NCBI RefSeq assembly: GCF_017654505.1
Contig: NC_054548.1
Location: 23,608,870-23,672,869 of the forward strand
DNA from: Polyodon spathula
Lineage: Eukaryota; Chordata; Actinopteri; Acipenseriformes; Polyodontidae
Reading direction: 5' to 3'
Length of the DNA: 64,000 bases
The notes below the pieces were generated by a model. The model was not told the DNA's origin. It ran no database searches and was given only the letters and a program-made list of their open reading frames with translations. Each line of letters begins with the position of its first letter. Position 1 is the first letter of the stretch. Position numbers and translations under genes: made by a program. Below, one piece after another: positions 48,186 through 59,047 of the stretch.

Positions 48186-51100
48186 GTTTGTAGTTATGTC
48201 ATTTGTCTTATTTGTAAACATTGTCATACAATAATACATACATAAAATAAATAATGTGTGTATATTAACAATTACCGTTTTGAAATCGGACAACGGTGTC
48301 AGTATCTACATTTAAATCCCATTCGTAATTTTAAATAGCAGCTTAATCGTGGTTGTGGGTGTTGCCATCTTTCTGTTGAGTAGCTCATCAGCTCTGAGAG
48401 TCGGTGAGTTCACTGAGTCAGCACAGAGCCAGCGCTTCTCGTCACAAGCTCTCAACGGTGAGTTTAGGAACAATTTTAAGAGTTGTTGCTTGTCAGCATT
48501 GAATTTAGGAATGCAACCTGTGCGTCATATCTGGTCACACAAACATCAAATTGTCTATAGATCATTTTATGTGACGTCATAAATCACCTAGTAACCATTC
48601 TTAACAGAGACGGCGGCTATGTTGATGGGATCATGTGTGAATTTTACTGGTGCACATCATTGAACAATGTTGGAAACGGCTCACTATTTTAGGAAATTAG
48701 ATCTAAGAAAAGATATAGTGAAAAGATACATATAATTGGTAATCAAGATCTGTCTGCTATTTCTGAGCAAAGATGGAGCCAGGATGTGCAATTTGTTTTC
48801 CAGACATAAATGCTATGATTAGTACACCTAGCCCATACTTCCTTGAAGATTTGAGATGATTCAAAGGACTGGAATTATACAACCAGTTTATCTGTGGCTG
48901 GGTTACAGAGGTGAAGACGTGCATCATAAACAACCTTTGTGTCACTAAAACCTTTCTACCCTATCTAGAAAATGTATAATTGCTTAATATTGTGTATCAA
49001 CGACACAAGGTAATGATACAACGTACACAGTGCAATTGTCAATTTTATAGAATAATTTAAATTATTATATATCGTTCTGTATCCTGTTACATTTTAGTGA
49101 TGCCTTTCACTTGAGACACTGGGTTATGCGGATCTACAGTCCTTGCACTAAACATGAAGCTCTTCATGCGATTCGGCATTGGCGAGTGAACATTACTGAA
49201 CAAAATGCTTCAAAAGGCTTCACTTTTCATTTAATTAATTTTCAGATGTCATTTCAGAGAATAATGGAGCTGTCTTTGTTTTAAAATGTGCTGTATAAAC
49301 ATAGGATGACCAAGCGTACTAAGTTAGACTTATACTTCATAATACTAAATTAGTCCACCTGAACAGGGTCATCTCATATCCGATGCAATCAGGATCTTGT
49401 TTAGTGGATGATCCACCTGTGGTGATTATTGTCTGGTACACTGCAATCAAGGTTTAACAAGTGCACTAACTTTAGTCCAAGCAAGTGGACTAAACCTGCT
49501 TAATCCACTAGTTAGATGCATCAAGTGGACTAACTTTGGTATGCTGCAATCGACCCCCTATGTCTTACAGAGAAAACAAAAACCTGGTAGATAATGTGTT
49601 TTGCTTTTGTATAAAAGAATGATATTTAATTGAACAGACTTTTGCAGTGTTAACCATTTTCAACATACGCGACCAAGCATGAAAAGAAGCCCAAAATATA
49701 GTAAAAAGCGGCAATGTAAAATTGTAAGCGACTGTGATAAAAGAAGTCCAATTCCGCAGTTTTCAAGTGGAACTGACAACCCTGAACACATGCATTGCAT
49801 GCCTTGGAATATATTTAGTTTCACAACATTTTTAAGAATATGGTAGAAACATATATTTATTCTACAATGTTTTAAGTATATGATAGCCCTGTATGCAAGT
49901 AATCTATTCTCCTAAGCAGTCTTCTTGCTTTGTTGGTCAAGGCATGCAAAGCTCCAAGTTGCATCGGATTTCCTAGGCAACACAACCCAGCATGCACCTT
50001 ACTTCCTGGTGGCCATGCCCTGAAAAACATAGGCAAGGCATGGAACTGTAGCATTGAATCCTTCTTGACTGAACATTGAGTGGTACACAAACTCTTGTCA
50101 TCAAAATCTAAATGTAAAAGTGAAAAGTTTGTGAAAAGTTGGTTAACTAATCCGTTTAGTGCAAGAGACTTTGCAACAAAAACAAAAATTATAAAAAAAA
50201 AATGGAAGGCCAAAACCAAAATTGCAAGTAGTAAGTACTTACAGAAAAGCAGGAAAAGAGTTGAAACGGTGTACAACTGAATGGATCTGTAGATTCGCAC
50301 TGTGGTATTTGGTTTATTGTATCGCTATTATTAGCCTACATTATAAGAACATGTTTTTATCTGTCATCTAACAATTGTTGCATGCCTTGCTAAAAAGTCA
50401 CCGAATGGCACTGCATTTGCAAACAACGGAAATCCTCACCCTGTGCTACAAACAAACCATTACAAAATATTGCCTACATGTAAAGTACTCCTGAAATACT
50501 GGCTGAATCATTTGGGAAAACAAAAAAATAAATATTGTAATGTAAAATGATGTTGTCTGTGTTATAAGCTGGGTATACTATTGATACTTTCCATATGTTA
50601 ATATATAACATTCTCATTTTGAATATTACCAAAACTGTAAGGGGAAGACAGTGAGTAGTTAGTGTATATGTAATAGTTAATAACATTGTGTGCCATTTGG
50701 GTTTGATCTTGGCCCTGGAAAATCAAATATTCCTACCAAGTGTCCTCTTAAATTATTGCGTACCTCTATTGCCCATCAGGTCATAAAATTTGATGCATAT
50801 TTTTTCATACCAGCTGTCTCTAGGAAGTCTATAATAAGGTTTATCTTAAAATTGCCACTTTGATCTGATTTGATGTGCAGATGCTATCCAAGCAAAACAG
50901 AAAATATGATCCTCTTGTTGATGAGCAGCTTTGTTTTGCTGACTGATTAAGATCAGGAATATACATCAACTTTATGAAGTGGACAAGGACATTCGAACTG
51001 ATATCAGGATACTGTAGATCAAAGTTACAGGTTCTCAGTACACACAGGAGGATCTCTTGCTCTACGTTCAGCTATCATCCTCACATCAATCTAAATAATG

Positions 51101-52597
51101 AAATCCCTTAACTTCAAAATCAACTGATCATAGATTATAAGGTAAAACTATGTAACTAAATTAAATGAAGGTTGATTTTAGATCAACACATGCTCCACTG
51201 GGATATGAGACTCCTGGATTTTATTAGAGCATTTTACATCACATATTTCTAGGAGTAATCACAGGATATCCACGGATACATTGTAGATGCAATCCAAGGT
51301 GAGACTTATCCCAGCAGAGGGTCAAGTAAACAAATGTTTCTACGAGTACCTTCATTTCTGTTCATTTTTTCAAATAAATACAACCAGAATAAGGTACATT
51401 CAAAATGAATGTGGTAATGCTAGCATTTTAAAATGAAGTATTATGGTGGTATTATAAAAAAAAAAAAAAATAAATAAAATATCAAAAGTAAATATACACA
51501 GACTAAAGACAACTATTCATGTTTAATCGCTGTCACCACTGAATCCATTAAGCAAAAGATTAAGATCTTAGAGGAGTTAAATAACACCATTTCTTTAACA
51601 TTTTAGAAATCTCTGAACAAAACTCAGTGAAATGTTCCTTTCAGTTCTAAAGAGAAAGCAATATCCTGTGTGACCTTTTATAATATGACAGAAATTCTTT
51701 CAGAGTACAAATTTTAGACTCAACTGTTTCTCAGCCAAGCATGAGAACAGTAGCAGTGTTCCCTTGGTAAGCAGGGTTGTAACGACAGCCAAAATTGGAC
51801 TTTCCGCTGACAGAATTGCCCAAGACCCGAGTTGAACAAAATTGTTCTCCCTTCAGAGACAATAACCATTTGTAATTGTATCTCTGCACATCTTACAGCA
51901 GACCCTCAGATGCGGAAAGGATCTATTTCTGAAAAGGAATCACCCTATAATGTAATTTATAATGACATAATAGACAGGTTTTTCTACATGACTTTCTAGT
52001 TCATGACCCAGTAAACCATATGGATTTGCACAGCTCACTCTCCTAGTGCCATTTCCTTTTCAGGTTGGTGGTGATCCCAAACAAGTCTTGGGAAATGCTG
52101 AACTAGGTCAGCATGTCCTATTAACTGCCAGATTTTAAAACCTTTATCTTTCCAGAGGACCCATTATATTTTGCAGAGTGACCTTGAGTATCAATTCTTT
52201 GAGTTTCAATATCTTTATTCCTTTAAAATGCTCCCAAGCTTTACCCATAAATAATTGTGTAAAACTCTAATATATAAACAGCATTTTCAAGGCCAAAAGC
52301 TTATTTTGTGTACAGCCCCAGAGACTGGAAACTGTTACCCTGTGGTTATATAATTACTCACATTATACCAGGTCCAGACAAGTCTGTTTGATTTTCTATT
52401 TTATTTTATTGTGACACTAGCTCATCCATCAATGCAGAGAAGAAAAAATGTTTTACCAGTCCTATATAACTTTGATATGCCTTTTTTTTTTTTTTTTTTT
52501 TGTATAAGACGATTACAAAGGTAATTATTATAGCTGGGTTGACTTTTTTTGTAAATGCTGAAAGAGTTATTCCATCATTACATAATAAAAAAAATAA
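48186..52597. other. Unassigned DNA
   Basis: No gene confirmed. Near 48350-48470 a short open stretch ends at a GGTGAGTTTAG donor-like site, but there is no second exon to support it. Around 49300-49560 repeated AGTGGACTAA motifs and an inverted GGGGGTCGATTGC-type end suggest a decayed Harbinger-like MITE, not provable here. Confidence 0.35.
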
Positions 52598-53950
52598 TAA
52601 TCTATGGCCCAAGCACCCAAGGACCAACACCCCTGAGACCCAAGGATGGAGGGAAACTCATTAAAGAAAGAGACGCTGTGAATGCTCTCTGGAAAACACA
52701 CTTCGGAGACCTCTTCAATCAAGACTTTGACGAGAATGTCCTTGCCTCCATCCCACATCATTTGACATAATCTCAGTAAAATTCCAACCCAGCAAGAGAT
52801 TGAAAAGGCCATTCAACAATTTAAAAACAACAAGGCCTCCAGAGCATATGAAATTCCTGCTGAAATACTCAAATATGGCGGAGAAGAACTTTTGTCACGG
52901 ATTCATGCCCTTATCACCCTCGTTTTGGAAGAAGAGAGCATACCAGGAGATCTTAGAGACACTGTAATCATGACAATCTTCAAGAATGGAGACAAGTCTG
53001 ATTGTAGTAACCTGTTATCTGCCACAGGTAATCTGCAAAAGTAATCACAAGAATCCTCAACAGCCTCCTTCCAAGTGGCTGAAGAGCTCCTTCCAGTCAC
53101 ATTCCGGATTCTGACCTTCAAGAGGCACAGTCAACAAGATCTTCAACACCAACAAGCTCCTTGCAGGTGTGGAGCTAATCTACAACAGACGGGAAACTGC
53201 TCAATCTCCATTGCCTCCAATCTAGAAGACCACCTCAACCTCAGTCATTGAATTGCAGTATGCAGATGACACATGTGTCTGCACACATACAGAGTCTGAG
53301 CTTCAAACCATTAAAGACCTATTCACGGAAGTGTATGAGAAAATTAACATCGCTCAACATCCGAAAGACCGAAGTCCTTCAGCAACCAGCTCCTACTGAA
53401 CAGCACCCCCCCCCCCCGTCAATCAATGTGGATCACTTCCCATACCTTGGAAGCCACCTCTCTGTGAGGGCAGACATTGATGATGAATCCACCATCATCT
53501 CCTTGAAATCCACCATCATCTCCAGTGTGATAACGTAGCCTTTGACCACCTGATGCTTGTCTTTGAAGACCAAGACTTTACGACCTATATCAAGCTCATG
53601 GTATACCGAGCAGCAGTGATCTCCACCCTGCTGTATGCTTCGGAGACATGGACAACTTACAGCAAGCACCTCAGAGCACTGGAGAAATACCACCGATGCT
53701 ACCTCCAAAAAATACTCAAGATTTGCTGGGAGGACAGGCAAGCCAATGTCAGTGTCCTCTCCCAGGCTAACCTCCCTAGCATTGAGGCACTTATCACTCA
53801 CAACCAGCTCTGCTGGGCGGGTCATGTTGTTTGCATGCCAGACACTAGATTGCCAAAGCAAGTCCTTTACTCTGCACTCCACCTTGGCAAGAGATCCCCA
53901 GGAGACAGAAGAAAAGCGTGAACAGGCTGGCTACAGGGTGACGTCAGGCC
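52598..53950 (+). pseudogene. Non-LTR retrotransposon (LINE) ORF2 relic
   Basis: Frames on the plus strand give YGPSTQGPTPLRPKDGGKLI, then EIPAEILKYGG and SIPGDLRDTVIMTIFK (RT N-terminal part). The polymerase box QYADDTCVC follows at about 53256-53282. After it come VDHFPYLGSHLS, LMVYRAAVISTLLYASETWT and HLRALEKYHRCYLQKILKI, the conserved ORF2 tail. The segment with the first RT catalytic Asp, between about 53100 and 53220, is largely deleted. Several frame changes and stops. A homopolymer C-run lies at 53405-53418. No endonuclease domain is present, so the copy is 5'-truncated. I do not assign the clade firmly. Confidence 0.85.
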
Positions 53951-54044
53951 AGAAAGGAGTACACAGACAGACACTACTGGCAGGTGAAACTGAGACGCTG
54001 CAGCGCTCAGTGATTTCACTGGTGCTCTGCTCCCACCGGTAGAG

Positions 54045-54200
54045 GTGGCAGAGGCAGCTCCTGCTGCTCTTCTCCTGCATGTTGGATTCATGGGCTTCCC
54101 CTTTCTGGGCGCTGGATACACAGGTTTCCCCCTAATAGGCACTGGATGCATGGGTTCCCCCCTTGCGGATGCTGGAGACATTAAGGCTTCTCCCTCTTGC
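54045..54200 (-). repeat. Degenerate 33-bp repeats in a minus-strand frame
   Basis: On the minus strand three to four copies of an 11-residue unit of the type RGKPMxPxP occur in the frame at 53867-54259. The period of 33 bp keeps frame. It resembles the Pro-rich coding repeats of the miniature LTR families but is more diverged. Confidence 0.5.
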
Positions 54201-54710
54201 GCCGGAGACCCTGTTACCTGGGCTGCTGTTCTGTTTAAGAAAAACAGTGTGTTGGTCAAAACAAACAGACAACAAAATGAACAGACACTAACAAACAGGA
54301 AATGAACACTAACAAGTACGGTGCTGGTGCTTCCAGCACTCGTAGCAGTTATTTTCTTGACCTTTTTATTTTACTCTCCTCACTCTTTCCCATTCTTTCG
54401 CCCTGAACACACAACCACGAGTCTGTGAAACGTGTATATACTGTTGTGCTGGGATTCAATTACTAATTAATTATCCACTAGAATCCCAGCATGTGAACTA
54501 ATTTGTGCAACCCCATGCTCACATATTATTAAATCATATAACTCATGTGAAACGTGCAATCCCTGTGCCTAAATACAACTACATATTTTAAATCACTCGT
54601 GCTACACAGACCCATTTATATCCTGTGCAGCAATATCTATACACCTACATTAACACACCACAGGCAACATATATCACAAAATCCACACATGGGCCGGGCA
54701 CACTACCACA
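54201..54710 (-). mobile_element. LTR-like block, minus orientation
   Basis: The minus strand begins TGTGGTAGTGTGCCC at 54710. It has GGATATAAATGGG (TATA-like) near 54618 and AAAATAAAA near 54370, followed directly by the Pro-rich repeat frame. This is the order U3, TATA, polyadenylation signal, gag-like repeats seen in families A and B. No second LTR, primer site or target duplication was found, so the call is tentative. Confidence 0.4.
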
Positions 54711-55502
54711 ACCATATATTTAAATAATATGTATTCACCAAGAAGGATCTTGATAATCTGTAGCTTGATTACTAATGTTCCCTAAACATTACAGATTTTA
54801 ACACTGATCATGTTAGGTTTTCACTTTTTGGTATATTAGCAGCTTCTTAGTGTTTAGCTTGTTAATGAACTGTGAAAGGAAAGAAATCCAAATCCCTCTG
54901 TTTAGTATAATGAACTGAGATTCAGCAAGTCTACTGTTTAGATCCTTAAAAACAGGTGATCAGGAAATCATTTAGAGAAGCAATTAACTGCTTGGGTCAC
55001 GCCATGTTTCTGTTTCCTTTGGTCTCTGCCGTCACAAATCATATCACTTGATCCACATCTTCATAGTTTACTCAAATATGTTTTTCAGCTTTCAATACAA
55101 ATGAGACATGATGGTTTGTGATTTGGTCGATCCGGATGAATTAAGAAAAAAAGTCTAGTGTCAAGCCTGAGCTTTTCCAGTGCTGACCTCCTGCAGTGAC
55201 ACTGCATGGATATTGATGTATTACTTTCCTCATAATAAATGTAAAAGTAATACTTAATGAGGGATGGATGCATAGTCTGGATAAGTGGCTTAGATATTTA
55301 TAATGAATTATACAGCATCACAACCTTTCTAACCAATCAAATTGAAAGTGCTGTTAACAAGGAGTCTTTAGTTATTTATTGCAGATGTATGTTGTAACTT
55401 CAAACCATTGTAGACGTACAGCATAAATTGATCATGCTCTTTAAAGCTGCATTATGCACTAGCAAGAGTGAAATGATTAAATGCATACCATATTATAACA
55501 CA

Positions 55503-55506
<4 letters not shown>
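54711..55506. other. Unassigned DNA
   Basis: Nothing recognised; AT-rich with short chance frames. Confidence 0.4.

Positions 55507-55598
<92 letters not shown>
55507..55598. repeat. (TA)n microsatellite abutting an LTR
   Basis: About 92 bases of alternating AT run directly into the 5' LTR of family B, so the retrotransposon probably inserted into a TA array. Confidence 0.95.
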
Positions 55599-55601
<3 letters not shown>

Positions 55602-56084
55602 GAGATAGCAGGGATGGGGTTAAAATCCTTCCCTGCTAAAAACCTTGTGAGAATGCACATTTGGGTGTTATGGGGTTTAATTGGGTAATTGTTTTATTGT
55701 TTAGTAATCCCCTGCACCTGGTGGTAATTGTAAATTAGAGCCAGGTGCAGGGTATTTAAGAGGCAGCCAGTCTGTTCCAGGGCTGCAGAGAAGAGCCCGA
55801 CTGTGTGAGTGATTCGTATTGCAGTCGTATTGAGGTATTGTGTAAGGGTGTTTTTGAATGTTTGTGGCAGGTAAACGGTTTAGCCATCCTGCGTGATAGT
55901 TAGGTTCCTGTTTATGTTTAGTGAGTGCTCCAAATAGGAGCTAGGTGTTTGTTTTGTGTTTTTCATTTTGTGTTTATTAAAAGTGCACGTGAGCGCTGTT
56001 TCTGTAGAATCCTGTGTGTTGGGTCGTGATTCAGAAGGGAGAAGAACCCGTGAGAGCCTGTGTGACGAGCAAAAAGGTGACATA
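55599..56084 (+). repeat. 5' LTR of family B
   Basis: 486 bp with TG...CA ends. A hairpin is possible between GCAGGGATGGGGTTAA and TTCCCTGC near its start. GGGTATTTAAGAGG (about 55751) is TATA-like. AGTGCACGTGAGCG follows a TTTATTAAAA stretch near 55973. Confidence 0.85.
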
Positions 56085-56121
56085 TGGTACCAGAAGTGCC
56101 CTTCTGACTCAACACTCAACA

Positions 56122-56655
56122 ATGGATTTGCAGGAGCTCATAGCTCAAATAAAGAGAAACACTGCTGCTCTAATTGAGCAAAATAAGAAGTGGGAAGTGG
56201 AACTGGGACTTCCAGAGCCGGAACCAACGGCGCTGGTGTCAATGTTTAAGAGGTGGGTGAGCTCAACACTGGAGCCGCCGCTCCCAGAGCCCAGAGGGGA
56301 GGAGGTGCCACTCCCAGAGCCCAGAGGGGAGGAGGTGCCGCTCCCAGAGTCCAGAGGGGAGGAGGTGCCACTCCCAGAGCCCAGAGGGGAGGAGGAGGAA
56401 GTGAGGTGCCCACCTCCATCACCCCAGCGAACCAGTCCGGCACTGCTAGGTGCGGTCCCTTGCCCCTTGCTCCTGGACACCCTGCCACTCTTCCTAGACC
56501 TTCCTTCGCTGGACCTGGAGCCCAGGAATCTGCAGCATTGGCCACAGCTTTTCCCCTGGTTCCCTGCTCCGCTCTTCCCGAGCACCCAGTTCGCTGGGCT
56601 GCTGCCAGACGTCGCTGGTGCTCCCCCTGTTCGCTGCTTCGCTTCCCCTGGGTGA
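56122..56655 (+). CDS. Short gag-position ORF with 10-residue Pro/Glu repeats, family B
   Basis: I choose the ATG at 56122, just after the primer site; the frame is open upstream into the LTR but that part is U5. It codes 177 residues. The first 30 residues (MDLQELIAQIKRNTAALIEQ and on) look like a helical or coiled-coil start, as in many Gag-like proteins. Four copies of PLPEPRGEEV or close variants follow, then a Pro/Leu-rich tail. No capsid, zinc knuckle or enzyme domain is seen. Alternative frames across the same repeats, including a long minus-strand one, are shadows. Function unknown. Confidence 0.5.
   Translation: MDLQELIAQIKRNTAALIEQNKKWEVELGLPEPEPTALVSMFKRWVSSTLEPPLPEPRGEEVPLPEPRGEEVPLPESRGEEVPLPEPRGEEEEVRCPPPSPQRTSPALLGAVPCPLLLDTLPLFLDLPSLDLEPRNLQHWPQLFPWFPAPLFPSTQFAGLLPDVAGAPPVRCFASPG
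56278..56397 (+). repeat. 30-bp coding minisatellite, four units
   Basis: Four units starting CCGCTCCCAGAGCCCAGAGG or variants, each 30 bp, with single-base differences that change Pro codons silently or alter one residue. Confidence 0.93.
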
Positions 56656-56938
56656 TCGGACATCACTGCGCTGGTCCCCAGTGGAAGATCTCTGTCCACT
56701 GCTGCATCCTCCTGTTCCCCGGTCATCGCTTCGGTCGGCCATGTCATCCCGGTGGGGTCCCTTTTCGTCGGTTCAAGCTCCCTTCCTGGAGGTGCCAGAA
56801 GATCCGACCCACCCTCAAGCCCGCCTGTGGAAGAGGGCGGAAATGGACATTTCTGGACTTGAGGGTAGGTGGTTGTGTTTTAGGGGAGGGGGTGGCCTTG
56901 GTATGGCCTATCAGTGTTGCACACTTGGGGGGAGGATG

Positions 56939-57252
56939 TGTGAGATAGCAGGGAGGGGGTTAAAATCCTTCCCTGCTAAAAACCTTGTGAGAATGCACAT
57001 TTGGGTGTTATGGGGTTTAATTGGGTAATTGTTTTATTGTTTAGTAATCCCCTGCACCTGGTGGTAATTGTAAATTAGAGCCAGGTGCAGAGTATTTGAG
57101 AGGCAGCCAGTCTGTTCCAGGCTGCTACTGAGAGAAGAGCCCGACTGTGTGAGTGAGCAGTCGTATTGAGGTATTGTGTAAGGGTGTTTTTGAATGTTTG
57201 TGGCAGGTAAACGGTTTAGCCGTCCTGCGGTTTAGCCCGTCTGCAGGACATT

Positions 57253-57257
<5 letters not shown>
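56939..57257 (+). repeat. Partial 3' LTR of family B
   Basis: It follows the 5' LTR closely to about the GGTTTAGCCGTCCTGCG motif (57227), then diverges for about 30 bases and ends in a TA array. The last third of the LTR is missing. Confidence 0.82.

Positions 57258-57330
<73 letters not shown>
57258..57330. repeat. (TA)n microsatellite left of Tc1
   Basis: About 73 bases of TA immediately next to the left Tc1 terminus. Confidence 0.95.
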
Positions 57331-57331
<1 letters not shown>

Positions 57332-58952
57332 CTCTGGAAAAAATTGAGACCACTGCAAATTTTTCTTAAATCAGCATCTCTACATGTATGGCAGCCATTC
57401 CATTCCAGTGTCTGTTGAATTCCAACACAGGCACACCTCATTCTACTGAATGAGGTACTGATTAGGGGATCACCTGAACCAAATCTTATTTAACGAGGAA
57501 AAGTATAAAAACCACTGCTGTGGTCATCACTATCCTCTTGCAATAGAACAAGCTGGATGGCAAAACAGTGCTAGTAGTACCTCAAAAGTGATTGGAATAA
57601 AAAAATAACTATTGACCATGCCCAAAGAGTTGAAAAGGAAAGTTTTTGAGTGAGGAAAAGAAGGGTTCAATTCTGCCTTTACTGGCAGAGGGATACAGTG
57701 AGCGTCGGGTTGCTTCCATCCTTAAAATTTCAAAGACTGCGGTTCATAAGAACAAGGTCAAGCAGCACACATTGGGGACAACAAAGCTACAGACCGGCAG
57801 AGGGTGAAAACGACTCTCCACTGACCGGGATGACCGCCAACTCGTTCGAATGTCACTCAGCAACCGTAGGATGACCTACAAAAAGAATGGCAAACAGCAG
57901 CTGGGGTGAAGTGCACGGCGAGGACAGTTCGAAACAGGCTCTTAGGGGCAGGGCTGAAGTAGTGCAAAGCTAGAAAAAAGCCCTTCGTCAATGAGAAGCA
58001 AAGAAGAGCCAGGCTGAGGTTTGCAAAAGACCATAAGGTTTGGACCATAGAGGACTGGAGTAAGGTCATCTTCTCTTATGAGTCCAATTTTCAGCTTTGC
58101 CCAACACCTGGTCATCTAATGGTTAGACGGAGACCTGGAGAGGCCTACAAGCCACAGTGTCTCACACCCACTGTGAAATGTGGTGGAGGATCGGTGATGA
58201 TCTGGGGGTGCTTCAGCAAGGCTGGAATCAGGCAAATTTGTCTTTGTGAAGGATGCATGAATCAAGCCAAGTACAAGGTTGTCCTGGAAGAAAACTTACT
58301 TCCTTCTTCTCTGACAATGTTCCCCAACTCTGAGGATTGGTTTTTCCAGCAGGACAATGCTCCATGCCACACAGCCAGGTCAATCAAGGTGTGGATGGAG
58401 GACCACCAGATCAAGACCCTGTCATGGCCAGCCCAATCTCCAGACCTGAACCCCATTGAAAACCTCTGGAATGTGATCAAGAGGAAGATGGATAGTCACA
58501 AGCCATCAAACAAAGCCGAGCTGCTTGAATTTTTGCACCAGGAGTGGCATAAAGTCACCCATCATCAATGTGAAAGACTGGTGGAGAGCATGCCAAGACG
58601 CATGAAAGCTGTGATTGAATACCAAATATTGATGTTCCACCAAATATTGATGTCTGAACTCTTCCTAAGTTAAAACATTAGTATTGTGTTGTTTAAAAAT
58701 GAATATGAACTTATTTTTTTTGCATTATTCGAGGTCTGACAACACTGCATCTTTTTTGTTATTTTGACCAGTTGTCATTTTCTGCAAATAAATACTCTAA
58801 ATAACAATATTTTTGTTTGGAATTTGGGAGAAATGTTGTCAGTAGTTTATAGAATAAAACAAAAATGTTCATTTTACCCAAACACATACCTATAAATAGT
58901 AAAACCAGAGAAACTGATAATTTTGCAGTGGTCTCTTAATTTTTTCCAGAGC

Positions 58953-58956
<4 letters not shown>
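57331..58956 (+). mobile_element. Tc1/mariner element in a TA array
   Basis: The left end GCTCTGGAAAAAATTGAGAC and the right end, inverted, CAGAGCTCTGGAAAAAATTA share a TIR that continues into the ACCACTGCAAA segment; the first CAGA of the left end is lost. Perfect TA arrays flank both sides, fitting TA-specific insertion. About 1.63 kb, typical of Tc1 elements with one intronless gene. Confidence 0.93.
57618..58673 (+). pseudogene. Tc1 transposase, DD34E type, inactivated
   Basis: The start MPKELKRKVFE at 57618 is followed at once by a stop, then the N-terminal paired-like DNA-binding region survives only in shifted frames (57650-57990). From about 58000 the catalytic half is open to the stop at 58673. 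Motifs: VIFSYESNFQL, where the first catalytic Asp is replaced by Tyr (TAT at 58077-58079); GGGSVMIWGCFS; FFQQDNAPCHTA with the second Asp; and SPDLNPIENLWNVIKRK with the Glu. There are 34 residues between Asp and Glu. The Asp-to-Tyr change alone should abolish catalysis. Confidence 0.93.

Positions 58957-59046
<90 letters not shown>
58957..59046. repeat. (TA)n microsatellite right of Tc1
   Basis: About 90 bases of TA directly after the right Tc1 terminus. Confidence 0.95.

Positions 59047-59047
<1 letters not shown>

Larger units (their letters stand above)
55599..57257 (+). mobile_element. Miniature LTR retrotransposon (TRIM-like), family B
   Basis: The 5' LTR is 55599-56084 and a partial 3' LTR starts at 56939; both start TGTGAGATAGCAGGGA or a one-base variant. 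Next to the 5' LTR is TGGTACCAGAAGTG (56087-56100), matching the complement of a tRNA-Leu 3' end apart from one base as I remember it. A purine-rich tract (GGGGGGAGGATG) precedes the 3' LTR. The roughly 850-bp internal region holds one ORF and no pol. The 3' LTR is cut off by a TA array that leads into a Tc1 element. Confidence 0.85.

Noticed and set aside
48036..48293. Tyr-Ile rich open frames across TA microsatellites (also near 6797-6991, 55428-55688, 57232-57441)
   Set aside because: They are translations of TA dinucleotide repeats, open on both strands by composition alone.
48349..48470. Possible signal-peptide first exon ending in a GGTGAGTTT donor
   Set aside because: No downstream exon or promoter evidence; a hydrophobic stretch followed by a donor-like site is easily produced by chance.
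56145..56747. 200-residue minus-strand frame with Gly/Ser-rich repeats, and a 231-residue frame at 56253-56948
   Set aside because: Shadows of the 30-bp coding repeat of family B. The frame at 56122-56655 fits the element structure better, because it starts right after the primer site.
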